12,417 bases of DNA, from contig CAMOHY010000037.1 in assembly GCA_946615495.1 (NCBI GenBank), positions 1-12,417 of the forward strand. Reading direction: 5' to 3'. The position numbers were made by a program, and so were the translations under genes. Origin of the DNA: an uncultured Clostridia bacterium. Lineage in GTDB: Bacteria > Bacillota > Clostridia > Christensenellales > Aristaeellaceae. Below, piece by piece: positions 1 to 5,593 of the stretch. The notes below the pieces were generated by a model. That model had not been told where the DNA came from, did no database searches, and saw nothing but the letters and a program-made list of their open reading frames with translations. Numbering within the stretch: the first letter of the stretch is position 1; every line of letters begins with the position of its first letter.

Positions 1-400
1 CCCAAGCGTGGGTAGTGATCTTAGGAGTTTCAGTATCATTCCAAGTGTAGTCGCAGAACTTGCAGTAATGAATGGTATAGCCCTTCGCAGCGCAAGTAGG
101 GGCAACAACCTTGGTGGACTTTTCAACGTGATCGTTGAACAACACAGTGATGGTAGTGAAGGTTTTGCCATCAGCTGCGTACAACCGTACCTGATGATAA
201 ACCAGGTGATTGGTCTTGGAATTGTCACCAATTTCGAGCTGAACCTCAGCCAAGTTGGTGGACGCAACGACGATGCCATCTACAGTCTGACCGACCAACG
301 CGGCGGCATTGTCATAAGTGTACACCTTGTCTGCCATAGCAGTCCCGCAGAGCAGACACAGGGCCAGCACCACGGTCAAGATTGTGAGAAGTTTCTTCAT
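1..400 (-). CDS. Secreted Cys-containing protein, 5' part only (C-terminus beyond window edge)
   Basis: The visible 133 codons begin with a textbook signal peptide: MKKLL, a hydrophobic run (about residues 5-19) and an AMA cleavage site near residue 23. The protein is therefore exported. After a polar beta-rich stretch there is a segment with C, then GYTIHYCKFC, then an aromatic-rich turn and THAW at about residues 103-133. This resembles the short Cys-bearing repeat (C..GY....C..CG...GH.W) common in Clostridia surface proteins, so more repeats may lie beyond the edge. AGGAGG at 410-415 sits 9 bases from this ATG. A second SD-ATG lies upstream in frame (ATG at 505) and would add 35 polar residues; I prefer 400 because it gives a normal signal peptide. 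Codons ending in T (GCT, ACT, GTT) mixed with AAC, AAG and TTC differ from the GCC/GGC-rich neighbours and may reflect high expression. The function is unknown. Confidence 0.8.
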   Translation of the reverse strand, partial: MKKLLTILTVVLALCLLCGTAMADKVYTYDNAAALVGQTVDGIVVASTNLAEVQLEIGDNSKTNHLVYHQVRLYAADGKTFTTITVLFNDHVEKSTKVVAPTCAAKGYTIHYCKFCDYTWNDTETPKITTHAW

Positions 401-519
401 CACTTGATTCCTCCTGTAATTTACCTTATTGGTATTTTGATCGGGGTTCCTCGTTCCGTGTTGCGGCACGGTCGGGTCCCTCGACCGAAATTGGGATCTG
501 TTCATGGGAATTACCTCCT
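401..519 (-). promoter_or_regulatory. Upstream SD-ATG with 35-codon in-frame extension and two overlapping hairpins
   Basis: AGGAGG at 514-519 stands 8 bases before an ATG at 505-503. Reading continues without a stop for 35 codons into the ATG at 400. The extension is polar and basic (starts MNRSQFRSRD, ends YRRNQV) and is unlike a normal signal-peptide n-region. In the minus-strand RNA, CGGUCG (487-482) pairs with CGACCG (474-469), and CCGUG (471-467) pairs with CACGG (460-456). The two stems share 469-471, so they cannot both form fully. The segment could be a translated leader, an alternative N-terminus or a translational switch. Only the sequence features are certain. Confidence 0.45.
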
Positions 520-552
520 ATAGTAAACGTTCAATAAAGTTCGCTTTCATTT

Positions 553-613
553 CCATTCCATCCTGCCCGCCACGCTTGGCGAGCTATAAAGGAATGGATT
601 CGTTGGAATCCCT
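553..613 (-). promoter_or_regulatory. Structured 5' leader of the secreted-protein mRNA
   Basis: The roughly 120-base leader between the promoter and the ATG at 505 holds a long imperfect hairpin. Its outer stem is CCAUUCC (597-591) with GGAAUGG (559-553). Its inner 8-bp stem is 584-577 with 572-565, closed by an AGCG tetraloop. One inner pair is G-U only when read as minus-strand RNA (582/567), which agrees with transcription in this direction. A second stem, GGAUUC (611-606) with GAAUCC (601-596), lies just 5' and competes with the outer stem at 596-597. I do not recognise a known riboswitch class. Confidence 0.45.
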
Positions 614-631
614 CTGTTCAAGGGTACTGCT

Positions 632-660
632 ATTATAAACCAGTCTTTCTGTTTTTTCAA
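632..660 (-). promoter_or_regulatory. Strong sigma-A-type promoter with A-rich upstream element
   Basis: On the minus strand TTGAAA (660-655) is followed after exactly 17 bases by a perfect TATAAT (637-632). The 30 or so bases upstream of the -35 (661-690) are A/T tracts resembling an UP element. Transcription should start near 625 and read the structured leader and the secreted-protein gene. This is expected to be a strong housekeeping-type promoter. Confidence 0.8.
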
Positions 661-1295
661 CCATTTTTTTTGAAATTTTTGAATTTTAATCATCCGTTGG
701 TTATGCGTAGCAAATTTGTAATAGATTCTACACAATTGCGCAACCATTTCCAGTTCTGGTTTTCAGTTCCTTCCATATTATATAACATGCTGCGCAAAAA
801 ATCAAGAGAAAAAAAGAATTTCAACCTATTTATACAGGGTTTCTGTGAAAAAAACGTATTCCTCAGGCTGGAGATTCTTTTTGCCGGCCTTTGGACAGCG
901 TCAGGATGGCTGCGGAAGAAGCCGCTCCCCTCTTTCAGTTCCTATTGCCGGGCCAGCTTCTTCTTGAAATGGCTCGACGAAATAAAGGGGGGAAAGGAGC
1001 GGATTAACGTATTCGATTTGCAGAATGATCTTCGCGGTTCAATTCTTCGCTGGCGCTCTATCCCGCCGGAGGCGTCATTTTCCGCCCTGCAATGGAATAA
1101 TTTGAATCTAAAAAAACAAGATTTCATTAAATTTTTCATGCAAACAGGGCAAATTTGCATTCGTTCCGTTCTAAACAGACCGATTTCTAATTTCTTTTTC
1201 GAGAATAGAACCGCAGTTTTCTCTCAAAATTACTCTTATCCTGTTTTTCATACTCGATTCAGATGCGGTCTCTTTTATTTTTTTCTTTTTTTGCC
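661..1295. other. Gene-poor AT-rich interval with a GC-richer patch (about 850-1110)
   Basis: No gene here is convincing. The longest open frame (670-1299, plus) starts with TTG without a ribosome site, is dominated by Phe, Asn and Lys, and runs into the tRNA promoter. Short open stretches that read plausibly exist in several frames of the 850-1110 patch (for example plus 905-1006, starting MAAEEAAPLF), but none has a good start signal and they overlap one another. By hand count 901-960 is 60% GC, unlike its flanks. Inverted repeats include GAAGAAGC/GCTTCTTC (915-922/956-963) and ATGCAAA/TTTGCAT (1138-1144/1154-1160). The patch could be a gene remnant, a dispersed repeat or an unrecognised RNA. 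Confidence 0.4.
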
Positions 1296-1324
1296 TTGAC
1301 AGGAGCCTCCATATCCTGTATAAT
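1296..1324 (+). promoter_or_regulatory. Consensus promoter of the tRNA-Leu gene
   Basis: TTGACA (1296-1301), a 17-base spacer and TATAAT (1319-1324) match the sigma-A consensus at every position, as is usual for stable-RNA genes. A T-rich tract precedes it (about 1271-1292). The predicted start is near 1331, about 20 bases before the mature tRNA. An inverted repeat, ACAGGA (1299-1304) with TCCTGT (1314-1319), overlaps both boxes. Confidence 0.88.
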
Positions 1325-1351
1325 ATTTCGTGCAGTCAAGAGCTGTGATGT

Positions 1352-1435
1352 GCCGGTGTGATGGAATGGCAGACGTGACGGACTCAAAATCCGTTGAGCT
1401 AATCACTCGTGTGGGTTCAAGTCCCACCGCCGGCA
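1352..1435 (+). tRNA. tRNA-Leu (anticodon CAA)
   Basis: The 84-base sequence folds as a class II tRNA. The acceptor stem is 1352-1358 with 1428-1434 (one G-T pair). The D-stem is short (1361-1363 with 1374-1376). The anticodon stem is ACGGA/TCCGT (1378-1382/1390-1394) around the loop CTCAAAA, giving anticodon CAA (1385-1387), which reads UUG leucine codons. The variable arm is long (1395-1410, GAG/CTC stem) and the T arm is GTGGG/CCCAC with TTCAAGT (1411-1427). The discriminator base is A1435. The 3' CCA is not encoded and must be added after transcription. The gene stands alone with its own promoter and terminator. Confidence 0.96.
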
Positions 1436-1447
1436 TTTTTTTATTGC

Positions 1448-1486
1448 AAAAACAGGAGCCGCAAAAGAATGGCGGCTCCTGTTTTT
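1448..1486. terminator. Bidirectional intrinsic terminator
   Basis: A perfect 15-bp inverted repeat, AAAAACAGGAGCCGC (1448-1462) and its complement (1472-1486), encloses a 9-base loop. The A-run on one arm and T-run on the other give a U-tract in either direction. It can therefore end the tRNA transcript on the plus strand and the four-gene operon on the minus strand, whose last stop codon is only 11 bases away. Confidence 0.92.
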
Positions 1487-1496
1487 ATGAATTGCT

Positions 1497-2414
1497 TTAT
1501 TCCTGACCCTCTATCACGGTGATATTGCCGGACACGGTGCTGATATTGACCTTGGCCGCGCCGCTGCCATAGGTGTAGCGGCTTCCATCTCTCCCCCACG
1601 CCGGGGCGCTGACCTGTCCGCTGACGGTGGACAGCTGGGCGGAAGCGCCCGCTGACTGGGGCCAGGTCAAATTGACAGCGCCGGAAACGGTGCCGATTTT
1701 CAGATCGTCCACCGGCTTTTTTGCCGCCGCGATAATGTTTCCGGAGGTGGCGTTCAGCTCGGCTTGCTTCACTTCGCCCAGCTGCGCCTGGAGCTTACCG
1801 GAGATGGTATCCATTTTCAGCCGCACAGCGTGCTCCACCGCGGCGTCGATTTTGCCGGAGGTGGAATTTAACGTAATCTCATTGGCGGCGGCGGTGAGGG
1901 TGATATCGCCGGAGGTGGAGGAAGCGGTCAGGGCGGAGGCGGCGCATTCGATATTGATTCTGCCGGAAACGGCGGAAAAATTCATGGTTTCCGCGTAGAA
2001 GGGCCGGGCGCAGATATCGGCCGACACGGCGGAAATATCCGCCTTTTTGAGCGCCGTGCCTTCAGGCAGGGTCACGGTGAGCTGCTTATTCAGGTTTTCA
2101 AAGCGCCATTCGCCCGCCTGGGCGTAGCGGATGCGCAGGGTGTCGCCATCCAGCCACCAGCACAGCTTTTCATTTTCCTTGAGGGCACGCCGGGCCGTTT
2201 CGGCGATGGTGATTTCATTGGTCTTGGCGTAGGCGACGGTGACGCCGCCCTCCACCCAATCGATTTCCAGATTTTTTAATTCGGCGGTAATGGACGCGCT
2301 GCCAGAAGTGTATTTTTCCCTGTTGGCATAATCGTAAGCCGTGGCGGCCTGGCAGGCGCACAGCAGCAGCATGGCCGCGGCCAGCAGGGCGGCAAGGAGC
2401 ATTTTCTTTTTCAT
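1497..2414 (-). CDS. DUF4097-family envelope lipoprotein
   Basis: This 305-residue protein starts with a lipoprotein signal peptide: MKKKM, an Ala/Leu-rich core and the lipobox LCAC, which makes Cys21 the likely lipidated residue. The mature part carries about eight short repeats built around S-x-x-SG followed by alternating hydrophobic residues (SAVSGRI, SSTSGDI, NSTSGKI, DTISGKL, NATSGNI, GTVSGAV, STVSGQV, STVSGNI). This is the pattern of DUF4097 right-handed beta-solenoid proteins, the family that includes LiaG of the Bacillus lia operon. The start is set by GAGGG about 8 bases upstream and the signal peptide; only one base separates it from the kinase stop codon, so translation is probably coupled. 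The reading frame also runs open upstream into the kinase gene, but that part is a shadow. It probably acts at the outer membrane face with the two-component system. The exact role is unknown. Confidence 0.88.
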   Translation of the reverse strand: MKKKMLLAALLAAAMLLLCACQAATAYDYANREKYTSGSASITAELKNLEIDWVEGGVTVAYAKTNEITIAETARRALKENEKLCWWLDGDTLRIRYAQAGEWRFENLNKQLTVTLPEGTALKKADISAVSADICARPFYAETMNFSAVSGRINIECAASALTASSTSGDITLTAAANEITLNSTSGKIDAAVEHAVRLKMDTISGKLQAQLGEVKQAELNATSGNIIAAAKKPVDDLKIGTVSGAVNLTWPQSAGASAQLSTVSGQVSAPAWGRDGSRYTYGSGAAKVNISTVSGNITVIEGQE

Positions 2415-2415
2415 T

Positions 2416-3546
2416 TCAAATTCCCTCGTTTTCTTCTGTATTTTTTTCTTCCTGGGGCAATACCACGCTGATGCGAGTGCCGAATTCCTCCCGTGAAAAC
2501 ACATCGAAATAGCCGCCGTGACGGTCCACGATCCATTTGGCGATGGAAAGGCCCAGGCCCGTGCCGCCGGTTGCCCGGCTGCGGGCGGGATCGGACCGGA
2601 AAAAGCGGTCGAAAATATGGGCCACGTCCTCCTGCCTGATGCCGATGCCGTTATCCTGCACCTCAAAGCAGGGCGACCCCTCCTTAATCCGGGTGCGGAG
2701 GGAAATCTTTTGTCCGTCGGAGGTGTACTTGACCGCGTTGTCCACCAGGATGCGGGCGGTCTGCTTGAGCATAGCCGCGTCGCCTGTGACAAGCAGAGGC
2801 TGCTGAGCGTCCAGCCGCCATTCCCGGTCCGGATGGATCATGACGGATTCCTCGTACACTTCCCGCATCATTTGGGACAGGTCGATTTCCTCCGGGGTCA
2901 TCTGGTTGCGTCCGTTGTCGCCGCGGGCCAGGAAAAGCAATTGCTCAATAAGCTTTTTCATGTGGGCGGATTCGGTCTGGATGGCTCCGATGCCCTCGTC
3001 CAGCACCTTGGCGTCGTCCTTGCCCCAGCGGGACAGCATATCGGCGTAGCCCTGAATAACGGCGATGGGCGTGCGCAATTCATGGGACGCGTCGGACACG
3101 AAGCGGCTCTGCTCCACGTAGGTTTCGTGCATGCGGCCGATGAGGCCGTTTACCGCCTGCTCAATGCCCTGCAGCTCTTTGTCGCCGGTGAGCACTTTAG
3201 CGTCCGGGGCCAGGGGGCTGACGGTGCCGATGGCGTCCTCCAAATGGTGCAGCTTTTCAGAATCAAAGCGCACCTGGCTAAGCTCCTGGGCCGTTTGGGC
3301 GATGCGCTCCAGGGGCTCCAGCAGCCGGCGGGCCTTGTCCTTGCCCACGCGGGACTGGAGCAGGATGAGCAGCAATTCCGCCCCGCCCAGCACCGCCCAG
3401 AAATGCGTCACGTTTACCACCAGCCAATTCTGGGCGATCATGGCGAACAGAGCCCCGTCAATCAGCGCCAGAATGAGCAGGGTGCGCCGCAGCCAATAGC
3501 CGTTGATGCGCTTGGCGATGGAATTTACCCTTCTGTCTTCCTTCAT
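2416..3546 (-). CDS. Sensor histidine kinase (EnvZ/OmpR type, HisKA + HATPase_c)
   Basis: This 376-residue membrane kinase autophosphorylates on His and passes the phosphate to the adjacent regulator. Two membrane segments (about 22-44 and 50-63) are separated by only about five residues, so there is almost no extracellular sensor domain. A HAMP-like linker follows (about 76-148), with roughly 30 extra residues between its two helices. The H-box is ASHELRTP with His155. The ATP-binding part shows the N-box LVDNAVKY (Asn270), G1 DNGIGI (298-303), F-box FDRFF and G2 GGTGLGL (327-333). All key residues are present and the length is normal. Its ATG overlaps the regulator stop codon (ATGA), and GAGGG lies just upstream. 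The membrane layout suggests sensing within the membrane or through a partner protein; that is an inference. Confidence 0.95.
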   Translation of the reverse strand: MKEDRRVNSIAKRINGYWLRRTLLILALIDGALFAMIAQNWLVVNVTHFWAVLGGAELLLILLQSRVGKDKARRLLEPLERIAQTAQELSQVRFDSEKLHHLEDAIGTVSPLAPDAKVLTGDKELQGIEQAVNGLIGRMHETYVEQSRFVSDASHELRTPIAVIQGYADMLSRWGKDDAKVLDEGIGAIQTESAHMKKLIEQLLFLARGDNGRNQMTPEEIDLSQMMREVYEESVMIHPDREWRLDAQQPLLVTGDAAMLKQTARILVDNAVKYTSDGQKISLRTRIKEGSPCFEVQDNGIGIRQEDVAHIFDRFFRSDPARSRATGGTGLGLSIAKWIVDRHGGYFDVFSREEFGTRISVVLPQEEKNTEENEGI

Positions 3547-4223
3547 GCGTCGTCCCTCAGCACATAGCCCACGCCGCGCACAGTGTGGAGCAGTTTTTGT
3601 TCAAAGCCGTCGTCGATCTTGCCCCGCAAATAGCGCACGTACACGTCCACCACATTGGTTTCCCCCAGGTACTCATAGCCCCATACTTTTTCCAGCAATT
3701 GGTCGCGGGTGAGGACGATGGTCTTATTTTCCATAAAATACTGCAAAAGAGAAAATTCCCGGCCTGTCAGCTCAATTTCCTTTCCGCCGCGGGCAACGCG
3801 ATGGCGGGAAATGTCCACCGTCAGGTCCGCGCAGGCAAGCAGGCCGTCCTCCTTTTTCTGAGCGGTCTGCTTGCGCAGGGCGGCGCGGATGCGGGCCAGC
3901 AGTTCTTCGATGGAGAAGGGCTTGGTCACGTAGTCGTCGGCGCCCATGTCCAGGCCCGTCACCTTGTCCATTACGGCGTCGCGGGCGGTGAGCATAATGA
4001 CGGGCACCTGGGAGGACCGGCGCAGGCGGCGCAGCACCTCCAGGCCGTTGAGCCCTGGCAGCATGATATCCAGCAGCAGCAGGTCATACTGCCCGCTCTC
4101 GGCCATGTCCAGGCCCGTGCGGCCGTCAAAGGCCTTTTCCACCTGATAGCCCTCGTGGGTAAGCTCCAATTCCACGAAGCGGGCCAGCTTTTCTTCGTCC
4201 TCCACCAGCAGAATCCGGGTCAT
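3543..4223 (-). CDS. OmpR/PhoB-family response regulator
   Basis: This 226-residue transcription factor has a receiver domain (1-115) and an OmpR winged-helix DNA-binding domain (about 130-224). The receiver shows the acidic pair ED (8-9), phosphoacceptor Asp52 in LLLDIMLPG, the conserved Thr in MLTARD and Lys in VTKPFS. The effector domain ends with the family signature VVDVYVRYLRGKID...HTVRGVGYVL. Two ATGs are possible: AGGAG (4237-4233) is 9 bases from the one at 4223 but only 3 from the one at 4229, so I choose 4223; the other adds Met-Arg. The stop overlaps the kinase start by four bases. It should be phosphorylated by that kinase and probably controls this operon or other envelope genes. 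The target sites are unknown. Confidence 0.95.
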   Translation of the reverse strand: MTRILLVEDEEKLARFVELELTHEGYQVEKAFDGRTGLDMAESGQYDLLLLDIMLPGLNGLEVLRRLRRSSQVPVIMLTARDAVMDKVTGLDMGADDYVTKPFSIEELLARIRAALRKQTAQKKEDGLLACADLTVDISRHRVARGGKEIELTGREFSLLQYFMENKTIVLTRDQLLEKVWGYEYLGETNVVDVYVRYLRGKIDDGFEQKLLHTVRGVGYVLRDDA

Positions 4224-4250
4224 GCGCATCCTCTCCTACTAAACCGGAAC

Positions 4251-4275
4251 AGGGAGAAGCCTTTGGCCCCTCCCT
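4251..4275 (-). promoter_or_regulatory. Intercistronic RNA hairpin upstream of the response regulator
   Basis: In the minus-strand RNA, 4275-4265 pairs with 4261-4251 to give 11 continuous base pairs around an AAA triloop, including two G-U pairs. Read as plus-strand RNA these two would be A-C mismatches, so the structure favours the direction of the operon. No U-tract follows, and the regulator's AGGAG begins 13 bases downstream. It is more likely an mRNA-stability, processing or attenuation element than a full terminator. Confidence 0.5.
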
Positions 4276-4289
4276 CTCCGTATAATTGT

Positions 4290-4856
4290 TTACTCTACCT
4301 TGCTTTCGCCATCATCGGCGTGAATTTCGTTTTCGTTCTTATCCATATGGATTTCCACGGCGGAGGCCGCCTTTTCCTGGGCCTTGCCCATAATATCGTT
4401 CACCTTGCCGGCAATGTCCGGCCCCCGGAAGCTGTAGCGCGCGCCCAGAAACAGGCCGACGAACAGCACGATCAGGGAGAAGGGCCAGAAGCAGAGCATC
4501 AGCAGCGCCAGCACAGTGATGGGCATGGCGATCAATTCTTCGCCCTTGCGGTTGATGACGAACTGGTTGGCGTTGCCCTTCTGGAACAGCTTTTTAATCC
4601 AGTCCCACAGCTTGCCCAGCGCGCTGGACACCGTTACCTTTACTTCGCCGCCATTCTTGGTTTGCCAGGTGTATTCCTTCTTTTCCTGGGTGGTGTATTC
4701 CTGGGCGGGCTGGCCGTCCTTTACCTTGCCTTCGCTCTCCAGCAGCACCAGCGCGTCCAGAATGTCCCAGTCGCTCTTCTCCAGGGCCGCCTTGGCTTCC
4801 TCGTAGGTTACGTTGGCCTTGGTCCGCAGCTTTTCTACCATTTCAAAATGATCCAT
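4290..4856 (-). CDS. DUF4342-domain membrane protein with UBA-like N-terminus
   Basis: This 188-residue protein has three visible parts. Residues 1-43 form a small helical UBA/EF-Ts-N-like fold (MVEKLRTKANVTYEEAKAAL, then WDILDALVLLE). Residues 62-108 carry DUF4342-type sequence with a Trp-Lys-rich amphipathic stretch (KLWDWIKKLF). Residues about 109-138 are a long hydrophobic region, one or two membrane helices, followed by an acidic hydrophilic tail. GGAGG (4868-4864) lies 7 bases before the chosen ATG at 4856; a longer frame from 4877 lacks such a site. It is the first gene of the unit leading into the regulator, 66 bases away. Upstream I see only a -10-like TATAAC (4923-4918) without a good -35, so the promoter is uncertain or uses another sigma factor. 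No function is established; a partner role for the sensor is my inference. Confidence 0.85.
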   Translation of the reverse strand: MDHFEMVEKLRTKANVTYEEAKAALEKSDWDILDALVLLESEGKVKDGQPAQEYTTQEKKEYTWQTKNGGEVKVTVSSALGKLWDWIKKLFQKGNANQFVINRKGEELIAMPITVLALLMLCFWPFSLIVLFVGLFLGARYSFRGPDIAGKVNDIMGKAQEKAASAVEIHMDKNENEIHADDGESKVE

Positions 4857-5025
4857 TGTATTTCCTCCCCGGCGCATCGCCTGTCGTTTAGGTTTTTGTT
4901 CTGTTCCCCTTGGAACGGTTATATCTTATCGAAAGAAAATGAGAGGAAAAGGAGGAAAACCATTAGAAAATGATGAGAAGGGCATGATAGTTTCTTTATG
5001 CTTCTTTCGCTTTTCTCATTTTCGG

Positions 5026-5556
5026 CTACACAGGAAACGGGCCCTGCCGCAAATCGATTTCCCGGTAATTCCGCATTTGATCGGCGGTTTTTTCAAAGGC
5101 CGACAGCTTGACTGTTCCCTGATAACGGAGCATATTGGAAAGCCTTTCGCCGTAGCCCGGATATTGGACCAAGCGCAGCGCTTCCTCCGGGCTGAACCAT
5201 CCAATTTCCAGGCTTTCCTCCGACAGCGTTTCCGTGCCGCCGGTATAGGCGCAAATAAAATCGAAAATCACAACGGGCGGAATCAGCATTCCCTCCAGCG
5301 GGCCATAGCCTTTTTTCTGCGCCAGATTCTGGTATACGCCCACCAGCGCCACGGGCTGCGCCGCAATGCCGCTTTCCTCCCAAATTTCGCGCTTCAAGCC
5401 ATCTGTCACCACTTCTCCCTGCTCGATCACGCCGCCGGGAAATTCCCAGCCTCTCCGGGCGGACCTGATTAAAAGCACCTGCTCCCCTCTGTACACCAGG
5501 CCCGCCGCGGAAATCAGATGCGCGGGAAACTGCTTGGTTTCAACCCATGAATCCAT
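5026..5556 (-). CDS. Nudix hydrolase
   Basis: This 176-residue protein has a complete Nudix box, G-x5-E-x7-RE-I-x-EE-x-G-I, at residues 42-64, with REIWEES in the helix that binds metal and the diphosphate of the substrate. The surrounding fold is typical: an early strand SAAGLVYRGEQVLLIR, then WEFPGG before the box, and WFSPEEALRL near 125-135. Such enzymes hydrolyse nucleoside diphosphates linked to another group, but this sequence does not reveal the substrate. AGGAGG lies 8 bases before the ATG, and the gene begins 37 bases after the topoisomerase stop, so the two are probably co-transcribed. No clear terminator follows; there is only a loose 10-bp inverted repeat (4935-4944/5014-5023). 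Confidence 0.92.
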   Translation of the reverse strand: MDSWVETKQFPAHLISAAGLVYRGEQVLLIRSARRGWEFPGGVIEQGEVVTDGLKREIWEESGIAAQPVALVGVYQNLAQKKGYGPLEGMLIPPVVIFDFICAYTGGTETLSEESLEIGWFSPEEALRLVQYPGYGERLSNMLRYQGTVKLSAFEKTADQMRNYREIDLRQGPFPV

Positions 5557-5593
5557 CGCTTGTGCCTCCTCAAGCAGGGAAAATGCGTTTTGT

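Noticed and set aside
942..1160. Minus-strand 72-codon frame starting MQICPVCMKN
   Set aside because: The CPVC look is suggestive, but there is no ribosome site, no second Cys pair of a zinc ribbon and no conserved context.
670..1299. Plus-strand open frame of 209 codons as a gene
   Set aside because: TTG start without SD, Phe/Asn/Lys-biased AT-rich composition, and it ends inside the tRNA promoter. Kept only as an unexplained interval.
2415..2792. N-terminal extension of the DUF4097 frame into the kinase gene
   Set aside because: It overlaps conserved kinase motifs and would bury the signal peptide; the ATG at 2414 with SD and lipobox is clearly the start.
2518..3567. Long plus-strand open frame (349 codons) opposite the histidine kinase
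   Set aside because: It is antisense to a gene with all kinase motifs intact. Such long shadow frames are common in GC-rich coding DNA, and it has no recognisable domain or ribosome site.
3585..4973. Plus-strand open frame of 462 codons
   Set aside because: It runs antisense through the response regulator and the DUF4342 gene; composition (His, Gln, Gly-rich) is that of an antisense shadow.
4935..5023. 10-bp inverted repeat downstream of the Nudix gene as a terminator
   Set aside because: The arms are about 70 bases apart and AT-rich, with no stable compact stem and T-run, so it is not a convincing intrinsic terminator.
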